Source: Idiomarina xiamenensis 10-D-4 (GTDB taxonomy: Bacteria; Pseudomonadota; Gammaproteobacteria; Enterobacterales; Alteromonadaceae). From it: a stretch of 64,000 nt of DNA. The position numbers and the translations under genes were made by a program. The first letter of the stretch is position 1. Each line of letters starts with the position of its first letter. The notes under the pieces are model-generated. The model had not been told where the DNA came from, did no database searches, and saw only the letters and a program-made list of their open reading frames with translations. The stretch is from contig NZ_AMRG01000006.1 of assembly GCF_000299895.1 (NCBI RefSeq), forward strand, positions 62,001 to 126,000. The letters run 5' to 3'. This document shows, in pieces, positions 1 through 7,567 of the stretch.

Positions 1-171
1 GAGCTGAGCGGCCAGATTACCGCATTTAATCAGATGGTAACCAAACGCCTGACTCAATGGTTCCGCAATGACCTCATTGGCTTGCTGCAGTAACCACTCC
101 CCGTGAGCCAGTTGCTGCCAGTTGTTGGGGCTGGTCAGACAATGTTCTAATAGAGCCGGTTTTAACCGCAC
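1..171 (-). CDS. SAM-dependent methyltransferase, YafS-like (N-terminal part only)
   Basis: The first 57 codons of a gene that runs off the left edge. It starts at GTG 171 with AAGGA eight bases upstream on the minus strand. The translation contains a tryptophan-rich start and a segment reading FGYHLIKCGNL, as seen near the N-terminus of the methyltransferase that is divergent from gloB in many gammaproteobacteria (yafS in E. coli). The divergent pairing with gloB supports this. The SAM-binding motifs lie outside the window, so catalytic capacity cannot be judged. Confidence 0.6.
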   Translation of the reverse strand, partial: MRLKPALLEHCLTSPNNWQQLAHGEWLLQQANEVIAEPLSQAFGYHLIKCGNLAAQL

Positions 172-190
172 GCCGTTTTCCTTGTATAAT
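161..190 (+). promoter_or_regulatory. Candidate sigma70 promoter of gloB
   Basis: A perfect TATAAT at 185-190 is preceded 18 bases upstream by TTTAAC, a weak match to the -35 consensus. It lies about 75 bases before the gloB start and overlaps the beginning of the divergent methyltransferase gene. Only the -10 box is strong. Confidence 0.4.
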
Positions 191-263
191 CACGTTACTG
201 ACTGATCACTCGACGCTGAGCAACGAAGCGCTCATCATTCACCCGCAGACCAGAGGATAGCCC

Positions 264-1031
264 ATGCAAGTCAGCGCCATTCCCGCTTTTGACGATAACT
301 ATATTTGGTTATTACGTCACACCGATGACAGTGCCGTGGTTGTCGACCCCGGTCAAGCTGAGCCGGTATTACGGGTACTGACCGAACAGCAATTAACTTT
401 AGCAGCGATTTTATTGACTCACCACCATCATGACCACACTGGCGGCGTCGCGAAGTTACGCGAACATTACCCAAAGTGTCGCGTTTACGGACCTGCCGAC
501 AGTCCATTTACGGATATTGATGAAAGCTTAGTCGATGGCGATGTCATTCACTTACCCAGCTTACAACAACAGTTTCAAATTATGGCGACACCGGGTCATA
601 CTCTCGATCACATTGTGTTTTATGCGCGCGGCTACTTATTTTGCGGTGATACATTATTCTCAGGTGGTTGCGGCCGTATGTTCGAAGGTGACGCAGTTGG
701 TTTTTGGTCATCTTTACAACGCCTGCGCGAACTCCCCGGTGATACACGAGTCTATTGTGCACACGAATATACGCAAGCCAACTTAGCCTTCGCCAGTAAA
801 GTTGAGCCAGACAATGTACTGCTGCAAAACTACCGCGAACGAGTGAACTGGTTACGCCAACAGCAACAACCCAGTTTACCTAGCAGCTTGCTACAAGAGC
901 TAGCCGTGAATCCGTTTTTACGTGCCGATCAGGCTAGCGTCAAAACCGCAGCAGAAACTCACGTGGGTCATCCACTGAGCGATGCCGCGGCGGTGTTTGC
1001 AACTATTAGGCAGTGGAAAGACCACGACTAA
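264..1031 (+). CDS. gloB: Hydroxyacylglutathione hydrolase (glyoxalase II)
   Basis: Cytosolic metallo-beta-lactamase-fold enzyme that hydrolyses S-lactoylglutathione to lactate and glutathione, the second step of methylglyoxal detoxification. The binuclear metal motif HHHHDH is at residues 53-58 and is followed by GHTLDH and CGDTLF, which supply further metal ligands. At 255 residues it has the normal family length, and the C-terminal glyoxalase II helical domain is present. The start is ATG with GAGGA a few bases upstream. Its neighbours, a divergent methyltransferase and downstream mltD, match the common gammaproteobacterial order. Nothing is unusual. Confidence 0.95.
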   Translation: MQVSAIPAFDDNYIWLLRHTDDSAVVVDPGQAEPVLRVLTEQQLTLAAILLTHHHHDHTGGVAKLREHYPKCRVYGPADSPFTDIDESLVDGDVIHLPSLQQQFQIMATPGHTLDHIVFYARGYLFCGDTLFSGGCGRMFEGDAVGFWSSLQRLRELPGDTRVYCAHEYTQANLAFASKVEPDNVLLQNYRERVNWLRQQQQPSLPSSLLQELAVNPFLRADQASVKTAAETHVGHPLSDAAAVFATIRQWKDHD

Positions 1032-1099
1032 TTCTATACACTGCCATCACGCTGTGTTAACAAACAGTAAAGATTTAACGGCCAAATAGAGATTGACCG

Positions 1100-2728
1100 A
1101 TGATAAAGAACGTTGCTGCAAGCAGCCTGTGTGGATTAACGCTGATCCTTAGCGGTTGTCAATTAACCTCAACCAACGATGCAGAACCGGCAGTTGCCAA
1201 TCACGCAACTGGCCCTCAAAGCCTACCTTTACAGCAGGGCTTACAAGCTTTTGCGTTGACCTCGCCGATTGCGAAGCAAGCACCTGTGGCGACAGATACG
1301 GTAACGGCGCAAGCGGTGGTGTCACCGCAGCAACAAGCTTTACTCTGGCAGCGTATTCGCATGCAGATGAAGTTGGCTATTCCAGATAACAAGCGTATTG
1401 ATGTGCAACGCCAGTGGTACTTGCGTAACCCGCACTATATGGAACGTGTAGCCAAACGTGCAGCGCCGTTTTTGTACATGATTGTAGAACAAGTTGAAGC
1501 ACGAGACATGCCGCTGGAGCTGGCATTATTACCGATCGTTGAAAGTGCTTTTGATCCCTTTGCTTATTCACACGGCCGTGCTTCTGGGATTTGGCAGTTT
1601 ATCCCAGGCACCGCACAGCACTTCGGCTTAGGTATCGATTGGTGGTATGACGGTCGGCGCGATGTTTATGCCGCTACCGAAGCAGCACTCGACTATCTGT
1701 CCTACTTGCATAAGTATTTTGATGGTAACTGGATGCAGGCGTTAGCGGCTTATAATTCAGGTGAAGGCCGAGTTGCTAATGCGATTCGCAAAAATAAACG
1801 TGCGCATAAGCCGACCGACTTCTGGTCATTAGATCTACCGCGCGAAACTCGCGCTTACGTCCCTAAATTACTGGCGTTAGCAGATATTCTGAAGAATAAC
1901 GATGCTTACGGTTTTGATTGGTATCCGATCGACAATGTGCCGCAGTTGGAGCGCATCGAGTTAGATAGCCAAATCGATTTAGCCAAGGCTGCCGAATTGG
2001 CCGACATGCCACTGGCTGATCTACAAATGCTGAATGCTGGCTATAACCGCTGGGCAACTGCCCCCGATGGTCCACACCGACTGTTAATACCGCTACAGAA
2101 GGCCGCCAGTTTTGAAGAAAAGTTAGCAGCACTCGATAAACAAGAGTGGTTGCAATGGACTCGCCATGAAGTTAAGTCGGGCGAAAATTTATTGCTCATT
2201 GCTAAACGTTACCACACCACGCCCGACGTCATTCAGCAGGCCAATAACATCAATGGCAGTATTATTCGTGCCGGCGATCATTTATTAATCCCGGTTGCGG
2301 CAACCGAACTGGATGACTATGTATTGTCCGCTGGGCAACGATTGGCAGCCAGCCAAAGTCGCCAACATGGCAGTCAACGTATTGATTATGTAGTTAATCG
2401 TGGCGATACCTTATGGGATATTAGCCGCGAATATAAGGTTAACTTACGTAGTCTGGCTAAGTGGAACGGCATGGCTCCCACCGATCCACTGCGCCCAGGT
2501 CAAAAGCTGGCAATTTGGCTGACCAGCAAACAAGCTAAAAATAGCGACGGCGTTATTCGTAAGGTGACCTATCAGGTGCGGAATGGTGACTCGCTGGCGC
2601 GTATCGCCAACCGTTTTAATGTGACCATCAAACAAATTGAGCACTGGAACCAAATTAATCGCCGCAATTACTTGCAGCCAGGCCAGCGCTTACAGTTATT
2701 TGTCGATGTCACTCGCGTCAATATTTAA
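1100..2728 (+). CDS. mltD: Membrane-bound lytic murein transglycosylase D
   Basis: Outer-membrane lipoprotein that cleaves the glycan strands of peptidoglycan to give 1,6-anhydromuramyl ends. A lipoprotein signal ends in LSGC (acylated Cys20). The SLT/goose-lysozyme-like domain at about residues 125-260 carries the catalytic glutamate in the VESAFDP motif (Glu148) followed by GIWQFIPGTA. Three LysM peptidoglycan-binding repeats follow, at about residues 353-395, 425-470 and 485-530. At 542 residues the length is typical. It lies 68 bases downstream of gloB, the conserved order in many gammaproteobacteria, and could be co-transcribed with the next small gene, 13 bases downstream. Confidence 0.95.
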   Translation: MIKNVAASSLCGLTLILSGCQLTSTNDAEPAVANHATGPQSLPLQQGLQAFALTSPIAKQAPVATDTVTAQAVVSPQQQALLWQRIRMQMKLAIPDNKRIDVQRQWYLRNPHYMERVAKRAAPFLYMIVEQVEARDMPLELALLPIVESAFDPFAYSHGRASGIWQFIPGTAQHFGLGIDWWYDGRRDVYAATEAALDYLSYLHKYFDGNWMQALAAYNSGEGRVANAIRKNKRAHKPTDFWSLDLPRETRAYVPKLLALADILKNNDAYGFDWYPIDNVPQLERIELDSQIDLAKAAELADMPLADLQMLNAGYNRWATAPDGPHRLLIPLQKAASFEEKLAALDKQEWLQWTRHEVKSGENLLLIAKRYHTTPDVIQQANNINGSIIRAGDHLLIPVAATELDDYVLSAGQRLAASQSRQHGSQRIDYVVNRGDTLWDISREYKVNLRSLAKWNGMAPTDPLRPGQKLAIWLTSKQAKNSDGVIRKVTYQVRNGDSLARIANRFNVTIKQIEHWNQINRRNYLQPGQRLQLFVDVTRVNI

Positions 2729-2741
2729 AGGGGTCGTCACT

Positions 2742-3257
2742 ATGCCGATTCGATTAATTATGCTGACTACAAGCTTATTCGTGAGCGGCTTGGCTCACGC
2801 TGAGTTTAGCGAGATGGTGCGTGGCAAAGTCACCTATCCGTCAGGCCGCACCGAATCGGTGAATTTTGAATTATCGTTCAAACAGGTATTCGACAAAATG
2901 TACTTTCGCGCGGGTAAGTCGCGCATTCAAACCGATGAAGTGCCCGAAAGCTATATTTTGAACGTGATTGTCAATAAAGACGGCTTAATTTACGTGGCCG
3001 AATTTGCCGATGGCTATATTAACGGCTTCGATGTTCGCGTCGGCAGCCATCATGTGTCTTTCAAGCAGCGCAGTCAGAGCGACGACGAGCGCAATGAAAT
3101 CGGCTACGAGAACATCGAAGTCAGCATCGATAGCAGTAGCTATCTATTGGATACCACTCACCCTACCGTGATGTTTGAATTTGACCAGAATGGCATCATC
3201 GGTATTAATGGCAGCGGTTATAACAAAAACCTCAGCGACCACAGTCTGCAGCGTTAG
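2742..3257 (+). CDS. Conserved exported protein of unknown function
   Basis: A 171-residue protein with a clear Sec signal peptide: a short basic start, a hydrophobic stretch and a predicted cleavage after AHA at about residue 19. The mature part is rich in beta-prone and charged residues and has no cysteine, no repeat and no motif I recognise. The ATG at 2742 is chosen over an upstream in-frame start inside mltD because it has AAAGGGG just upstream and yields the signal peptide. It begins 13 bases after mltD and may share its transcript. A periplasmic role is an inference; I do not recognise the family. Confidence 0.7.
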   Translation: MPIRLIMLTTSLFVSGLAHAEFSEMVRGKVTYPSGRTESVNFELSFKQVFDKMYFRAGKSRIQTDEVPESYILNVIVNKDGLIYVAEFADGYINGFDVRVGSHHVSFKQRSQSDDERNEIGYENIEVSIDSSSYLLDTTHPTVMFEFDQNGIIGINGSGYNKNLSDHSLQR

Positions 3258-3347
3258 TCATTGGCGACATCACTAAACTGATAAAAATGTGGCAATCACC
3301 ATACCAGCAGTTTCGCAGGTTAAGTATAATCCATATCAAACAGCAAC

Positions 3348-3743
<396 letters not shown>

Positions 3744-3750
3744 CTAAACC

Positions 3751-3776
3751 TGTGCTACTTTCATTCGTGTAGCACA
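3751..3776. promoter_or_regulatory. Inverted-repeat operator upstream of the antitoxin gene
   Basis: TGTGCTAC at 3751-3758 and GTAGCACA at 3769-3776 form a perfect 8-base inverted repeat with a 10-base spacer. It ends 25 bases before the antitoxin start codon. Xre/ParS-family antitoxins commonly bind such repeats to repress their own operons. That role here is inferred. Confidence 0.55.
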
Positions 3777-3801
3777 TTCACAATTAACCAACTGGAGTTT
3801 T

Positions 3802-4242
3802 ATGGAGCTGCGTGAATACATTCCAGTTACAGGGCCTCCAAATATTTGGGCAGAACTGGGTTTTCCAAACGAGGACGCTCAACTGCGCGAACAAGTCATG
3901 AATGGGCTCCCGATAAAAGTTCTCTACTTGTTTGCCTTCCTTGATGGGGGTAACCCAGACAGCATGCGTGATACGCTCCGTATCCCCTCAACAACCTTCC
4001 AGCGTCGAAAGAGAGATAGTCGCTTTACCATGAATGAAAGTAATCGGCTGTACAGCCTCATAGAGGTGTTCTCCCGAGCAACCGATCTATTTGAGGGTGA
4101 TCGCAAAGCAGCTGTCGAGTGGATTACTAAAAAAGTCCGTGGTCTTGGGCATAAACGTCTTATTAATATGCTAGACAACCGCGCTAACACTCTGGCCGTT
4201 CTGGATTTGATTGCGCGTTTGGAGCGCGAAATCTATTCATAG
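3802..4242 (+). CDS. Orphan Xre/MbcA/ParS-type antitoxin
   Basis: A 146-residue protein resembling antitoxins of RES-Xre (ParST/MbcTA-like) systems. It has an N-terminal Xre-like helical region with the TTFQRRKRD segment (residues 54-62), then the DUF2384/ParS-like C-terminal domain with a FEGDRKAAVEWI helix and an ending of the type LDNRANTLAVLDLIARLE. The ATG at 3802 follows CTGGAG closely. In this family a RES-domain NAD+-degrading toxin normally follows at once, but the ~280 bases downstream hold no such reading frame. It is the only plus-strand gene of the island and lies at its edge beside the ligA tail. It may be a decayed toxin-antitoxin pair or a stand-alone protector. Confidence 0.7.
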   Translation: MELREYIPVTGPPNIWAELGFPNEDAQLREQVMNGLPIKVLYLFAFLDGGNPDSMRDTLRIPSTTFQRRKRDSRFTMNESNRLYSLIEVFSRATDLFEGDRKAAVEWITKKVRGLGHKRLINMLDNRANTLAVLDLIARLEREIYS

Positions 4243-4523
4243 GATCTGGGTTTATCATTTAAGCAAAACTTAATACCTGAGCAATTCATTCTCTGGTTTG
4301 ATCTGATTTTATTGAGAGGAGGCTAATAATAAGGGCGTTAACTCTCGATAGTTTCCTGATACTGATAGTGGTTGTACTCCAAAACAATTCTAAAAGTTTC
4401 CACAAACCCCCGTAGGATTACCGTTGACTTAATGGCCCGATTTAGGACGTCAGTGGCGGTCCCACCGACTCACACGAGTGCAGTAGCGCATGACATTATG
4501 GCTTGGCATAATGTCACTCTCAT
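4243..4523. other. Non-coding stretch at the end of the cassette array
   Basis: No credible reading frame on either strand. In particular, no RES toxin follows the antitoxin. A 73-codon frame at 4372-4593 runs into the attC site and has no ribosome binding site or recognisable content. A purine-rich GAGAGGAGG at 4314-4322 is not followed by a real gene. Confidence 0.5.
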
Positions 4524-4595
4524 ACGTAACGCCCGCAACACTGGACAAATTTTAGCGAAACGAAATTTTGTTCCGAGTGCTTGCGCTTGTTAGCC
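4524..4595 (-). repeat. Integron attC site A
   Basis: On the minus strand this 72-base element begins with the core GGCTAAC, which contains the stop codon of the gene at 4590-5312, and ends with GTTACGT. Between them are complementary arms (AGCGCAAGCAC with GTGTTGCGGGC) and a central imperfect hairpin (GGAACAAAATTT with AAATTTGTCC). This is the usual structure of a cassette attC site, although both cores differ slightly from consensus. Confidence 0.75.
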
Positions 4596-5312
4596 GCCTT
4601 CATGAGTTGGGCTGTCGACGTACTTCGCTGCGATTTCAAACAGAGATATTGTTAGATCAACCATTTTCTCCATATGCTCTTGTTGAAGGATGGCAAGCTT
4701 AGCGGTTGGACCAGTAACCACAGCTAATGCCCAATATAGCTCCCACGACGCAGTCTCGAAACCTTCCGCTTGAAAGTATGCCCCCAGTGCAGGCTGCCGC
4801 TCATCATCATGGGCGTTGGGGCGAGTTTTAGGCGTCGGATGAACCACGGCCTCACACAAACGCCTATAGTGGTCATCATCGAAGGGAATCAGCCAATCAT
4901 GGTCCCTGAGTCGTTTGCGCACTGCATATGGAGAAAACTCCCTCATCCGCTGCTTCTGAGGAGCGTCTAGCCAGGTACGGACTGCCGAATTCTCGACCCA
5001 GAAAAGATTCAATAGGTTTGCAATCTCGCCAACGCTACGAACCAAAGACATCGATTCATCGTAGTAGCCGCTAAGCATCAATCTATGCGATGAGACTAAG
5101 TGTGACACTGAACGGCCAGCCAGGTACTCGAATACGTGCTCCTTACCGTGGCAGCCCCAGTGGCAGCAAGAGAACATATAGAAGTGTTGCAAAAGCGCGT
5201 CAAAATCCCTGGTTGCCCTTCGAAAGTCGTCTGGAGCTTTTGTCAGGTATTGTTCGCTCTGCTTCCAGCAGGCGGCCTCAAACGGTTGCAGTTTTGCAGC
5301 TATCTCTAGCAC
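4590..5312 (-). CDS. Integron cassette gene of unknown function
   Basis: A 240-residue protein, mostly alpha-helical by composition and rich in histidine, tryptophan and cysteine, with CCHWGCHG at residues 49-56. There is no signal peptide or membrane segment, and I do not recognise a domain. The stretch GYYDESMSLVRSVGEIANLL resembles helices in DUF5677-like or HEPN-like proteins, but that is only an impression. It starts at GTG 5312 behind a strong AAAGGAGAG placed directly after the core of attC site B, and its TAA stop lies inside attC site A. This is the textbook layout of a one-gene integron cassette. Confidence 0.75.
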   Translation of the reverse strand: MLEIAAKLQPFEAACWKQSEQYLTKAPDDFRRATRDFDALLQHFYMFSCCHWGCHGKEHVFEYLAGRSVSHLVSSHRLMLSGYYDESMSLVRSVGEIANLLNLFWVENSAVRTWLDAPQKQRMREFSPYAVRKRLRDHDWLIPFDDDHYRRLCEAVVHPTPKTRPNAHDDERQPALGAYFQAEGFETASWELYWALAVVTGPTAKLAILQQEHMEKMVDLTISLFEIAAKYVDSPTHEGG

Positions 5313-5325
5313 GCTTCTCTCCTTT

Positions 5326-5408
5326 AGCTAACGCCGCCAAACATAGGCATATTTTGCGTTTTGAGCGCAGCGAGGCAAAATATGTCCCACTGACGTGGCT
5401 TGTTAGGC
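5326..5408 (-). repeat. Integron attC site B
   Basis: An 83-base element. On the minus strand it starts with the consensus core GCCTAAC and ends with GTTAGCT. Arms CAAGCCACGTCAGTGGG and the region around GGCGGC flank a strong central hairpin (CATATTTTGC pairing with GCAAAATATG). It lies only 20 bases from attC site C with no gene between, so it belongs to a cassette without a reading frame. Confidence 0.85.
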
Positions 5409-5428
5409 GTCCCGACTAATTTACCGAA

Positions 5429-5533
5429 TATTAACGCCCATATTCACCAGCCAAAGTGCCCAGGCGTGACTTTTGCATATTATGCAAAAGGCATAACGGG
5501 GTGCTCTGGTCTCCGTAGAACTGTTTGTTAGGC
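5429..5533 (-). repeat. Integron attC site C
   Basis: A 105-base element. On the minus strand it starts with GCCTAAC directly after the stop codon of the TIR gene and ends with the degenerate core GTTAATA. The centre forms a hairpin (CCTTTTGCATA with TATGCAAAAG), and the outer arms pair imperfectly. Confidence 0.8.
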
Positions 5534-5534
5534 A

Positions 5535-6365
5535 TTATTTCATGGTCGCTGACGCTTGGTTAATGAACCCGCGGAGTACCTTGACGTATGTACTAGGTCC
5601 TTCCACCGGTAAGGAGAGCTTAGCCCCCATGTCAGCAAGAAGTTGGTGCACATCCGATTCAGATGTTCCGTCGATGGCGTGAACGCCGGATAAAGGAGGC
5701 TTGAGATCGCCTGGTGTGGTGCCCGCAACCATAATCGGTGCGAAATATCGTTTGGTACCCCACCGAGCCCCGAGTTCAAACATTACATAAACTGACTGCA
5801 TACTAGCGGGGCTTAGCAAAGCTATGAAAAGATCACATCCAAACACCTCGCTGCGAAGTTGTTCGCTAGACTCTGAGCCCGCGGGCAGTTTATAGCCCTC
5901 GACACTTGTGCAGCGAATCTCTTTTGATGAAATATTGAGGGCTCCACGCACCAACTGTACGAATGTTTCCGCAATTGCCTTATCTGCGCTGGAGTGACTT
6001 ACGAATACTTTCATTGTCATGTTTCCTAGTGCTGGCACCGAATCCGCAGTTATTGCCTGTGCCGCGGGAAGGGCATCGAGCATAGCCAACGCTTCCGTCG
6101 CTTGGGAATCCGTGCTTTTCGCCCACTTGGGTTGTATATAGAAGACACCAGACCTTGGTCTGGGTGAGGGTCGCCATGGAATTACAAATTCTTGGATTTT
6201 CGTTAATAGGTACCTGAGCTCGTCTTGAGACTCTTTAGTTGGCGGATTAGATAGGAGGAGAACCGCCTCACTTACAATGGGCCGCAAGGGGGCTAAGTGT
6301 TTGGGCTCTGATTCGATAGCAGCCTGAGCTCCCCGAACTACAGTTTTTAAGCGACTCCAACTCAT
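5535..6365 (-). CDS. TIR-domain protein in an integron cassette
   Basis: A 276-residue protein with an unrecognised N-terminal region (about residues 1-115) and a TIR domain (about 117-260). The TIR strand-A motif VFVSHSSADK is at residues 120-129. The putative NADase glutamate is in VMFELGARWG (Glu197), the usual place for enzymatic bacterial TIR domains. Such proteins deplete NAD+ or make cyclic ADP-ribose signals in anti-phage defence; that activity is inferred from the family. No membrane segment is seen. The N-terminal part has DELRYLLTKIQEFVIPW and may sense or bind a partner. It is a single-gene cassette between attC sites D and C. Confidence 0.8.
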   Translation of the reverse strand: MSWSRLKTVVRGAQAAIESEPKHLAPLRPIVSEAVLLLSNPPTKESQDELRYLLTKIQEFVIPWRPSPRPRSGVFYIQPKWAKSTDSQATEALAMLDALPAAQAITADSVPALGNMTMKVFVSHSSADKAIAETFVQLVRGALNISSKEIRCTSVEGYKLPAGSESSEQLRSEVFGCDLFIALLSPASMQSVYVMFELGARWGTKRYFAPIMVAGTTPGDLKPPLSGVHAIDGTSESDVHQLLADMGAKLSLPVEGPSTYVKVLRGFINQASATMK

Positions 6366-6417
6366 CTGGATTTTTGATTCCCTATATTCTATTCATAGCT
6401 GATTGGGTGCTGAGCAA

Positions 6418-6487
6418 TCCTAACGCCCGGCTTTGCGGCGAGCCGGAGCACAGTATAGGCGAGTCCGACAACCGTCGTTTGTTATGT
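6418..6487 (-). repeat. Integron attC site D
   Basis: A short 70-base element. On the minus strand it begins with ACATAAC, immediately after the stop codon of the gene at 6488-7342, and ends with the core GTTAGGA. The centre pairs CTCCGGCTCG with CAAAGCCGGG, and the outer arms pair ACAAACGACGG with the GGGCGTTAGGA side imperfectly. Position and cores fit attC. Confidence 0.75.
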
Positions 6488-7342
6488 TCAATTTATCCAT
6501 ATCTTAAGGTCCATATTTCCAAAAATACGCCCCAGGTTTGTAAGAGCGATAACTTGGCCGAAACTGTTTAAGTTGGCCGATGAGAATTTTTCTTTCTCAT
6601 ATAGCTCCAAAAGTTTATTTAAACTCGGCGCCTGACCTTTTACTCTTTCTTTAAATTCCTGCGTGTTCACTGCGAGCGAGGGATAACCCTTAAACTGAAT
6701 GTCATATGCATCATGGCCAAACATGGGATTGAAATCTAAAACTCCAACCCCCGCCAAATACTGAATATTTGGCACTGACAGCACGCAGTTTCGCCCAAAG
6801 GCGGCTAGAACTGGTGAAGCAAATTGCTCTAGATGCCCAAATGAAACATTCGGCACCTGAATCGTCATGCTTGACACGAAGTGCTTAATACTAAGAAAAT
6901 TTATGTGCGCTCTAGTGAGCTTAGGCGTGAGTCGTATTGCTTCTTCAATAGTAATATCTAATAAATCACTATTGCCCCTATCAATTCTTGAAGCGACCAA
7001 ACTTGCCAATAAATTTAAGTCAGCTTTTTTACCTTTTTTAGCAGCTCCCTGAACTGCCTCATTCAAGGCCGCCTGGACATCAGGTTGTGCCAATTTTTCT
7101 GGATCAGTAACGGCTTGTTTTTTCGCAATCTCAGTCTTTAGCTCACTAGCTAAGGCCATAACATTTTCATTGACCTGCTTCATAGCTTCTTCTTGGAGCT
7201 TAGGGAAATTGTCATGTATCAAATCAAGACATAGCTGTTTGACGTTTTGATAGTCCATACCCTGATGGGTGATATTGATATCTCGCTTTGCTTGGTAAGC
7301 ATCTGAATTTTTGCCAGTTTCTTGCTTCATGTCTCCAATCAC
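6488..7342 (-). CDS. LPO_1073/Vpar_1526-like family protein
   Basis: A soluble 284-residue protein starting at GTG 7342 behind AAGGAATAGG. Near the N-terminus it has the motif NSDAYQAKRDINI, then a conserved-looking start HQGMDYQNVKQLCLDLIHDNFPK cut by short charged linkers. The middle is helical and lysine/alanine-rich, and the C-terminal half is globular. The overall plan resembles the family annotated LPO_1073/Vpar_1526, whose function I do not know and which is often seen in accessory regions. It forms a two-gene operon with the membrane protein upstream (3-base gap), and both carry the same RDINI motif. Its stop abuts attC site D, so the pair is probably one cassette. Confidence 0.65.
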   Translation of the reverse strand: MIGDMKQETGKNSDAYQAKRDINITHQGMDYQNVKQLCLDLIHDNFPKLQEEAMKQVNENVMALASELKTEIAKKQAVTDPEKLAQPDVQAALNEAVQGAAKKGKKADLNLLASLVASRIDRGNSDLLDITIEEAIRLTPKLTRAHINFLSIKHFVSSMTIQVPNVSFGHLEQFASPVLAAFGRNCVLSVPNIQYLAGVGVLDFNPMFGHDAYDIQFKGYPSLAVNTQEFKERVKGQAPSLNKLLELYEKEKFSSANLNSFGQVIALTNLGRIFGNMDLKIWIN

Positions 7343-7345
7343 GAC

Positions 7346-7567
7346 CTATTCCTTAATGTTAATATCTCTGCCTGATTGATAGGCTTTGGAATTTTCGCCT
7401 ACCTTCTGGCTCATATTAGAATTTTTGCCAAAAAAGAAAGTTGCGGCGAAAGCAGCGAGAAACGAAAGAAATGCGACAACTCCTTCAAAGCTATAGTCAT
7501 TCACGTATGAATAAAATCCCGATATTAAAATACCGACTAACGTAACCAATTGGCTGAATAACTTCAT
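7346..7567 (-). CDS. Small membrane protein with RDINI motif, partner of the downstream gene
   Basis: A 73-residue protein. The ATG at 7567 is preferred over one ten codons earlier because CGGAG sits just upstream. Two hydrophobic segments (about residues 5-20 and 31-50) predict a hairpin in the inner membrane. The C-terminal tail is soluble and reads GENSKAYQSGRDINI, nearly the same motif as at the N-terminus of the next protein. The shared motif and 3-base spacing suggest that the two proteins bind each other or a common ligand at the membrane. The function is unknown. Confidence 0.65.
   Translation of the reverse strand: MKLFSQLVTLVGILISGFYSYVNDYSFEGVVAFLSFLAAFAATFFFGKNSNMSQKVGENSKAYQSGRDINIKE

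Noticed and set aside
4372-4593. 73-codon frame that might be a RES toxin partner
   Set aside because: No RES motifs or ribosome binding site; it runs into the attC site.
5090-5419. 109-codon plus-strand frame across a cassette gene and attC B
   Set aside because: Opposite to a well-supported cassette gene and crossing a recombination site; no ribosome binding site.
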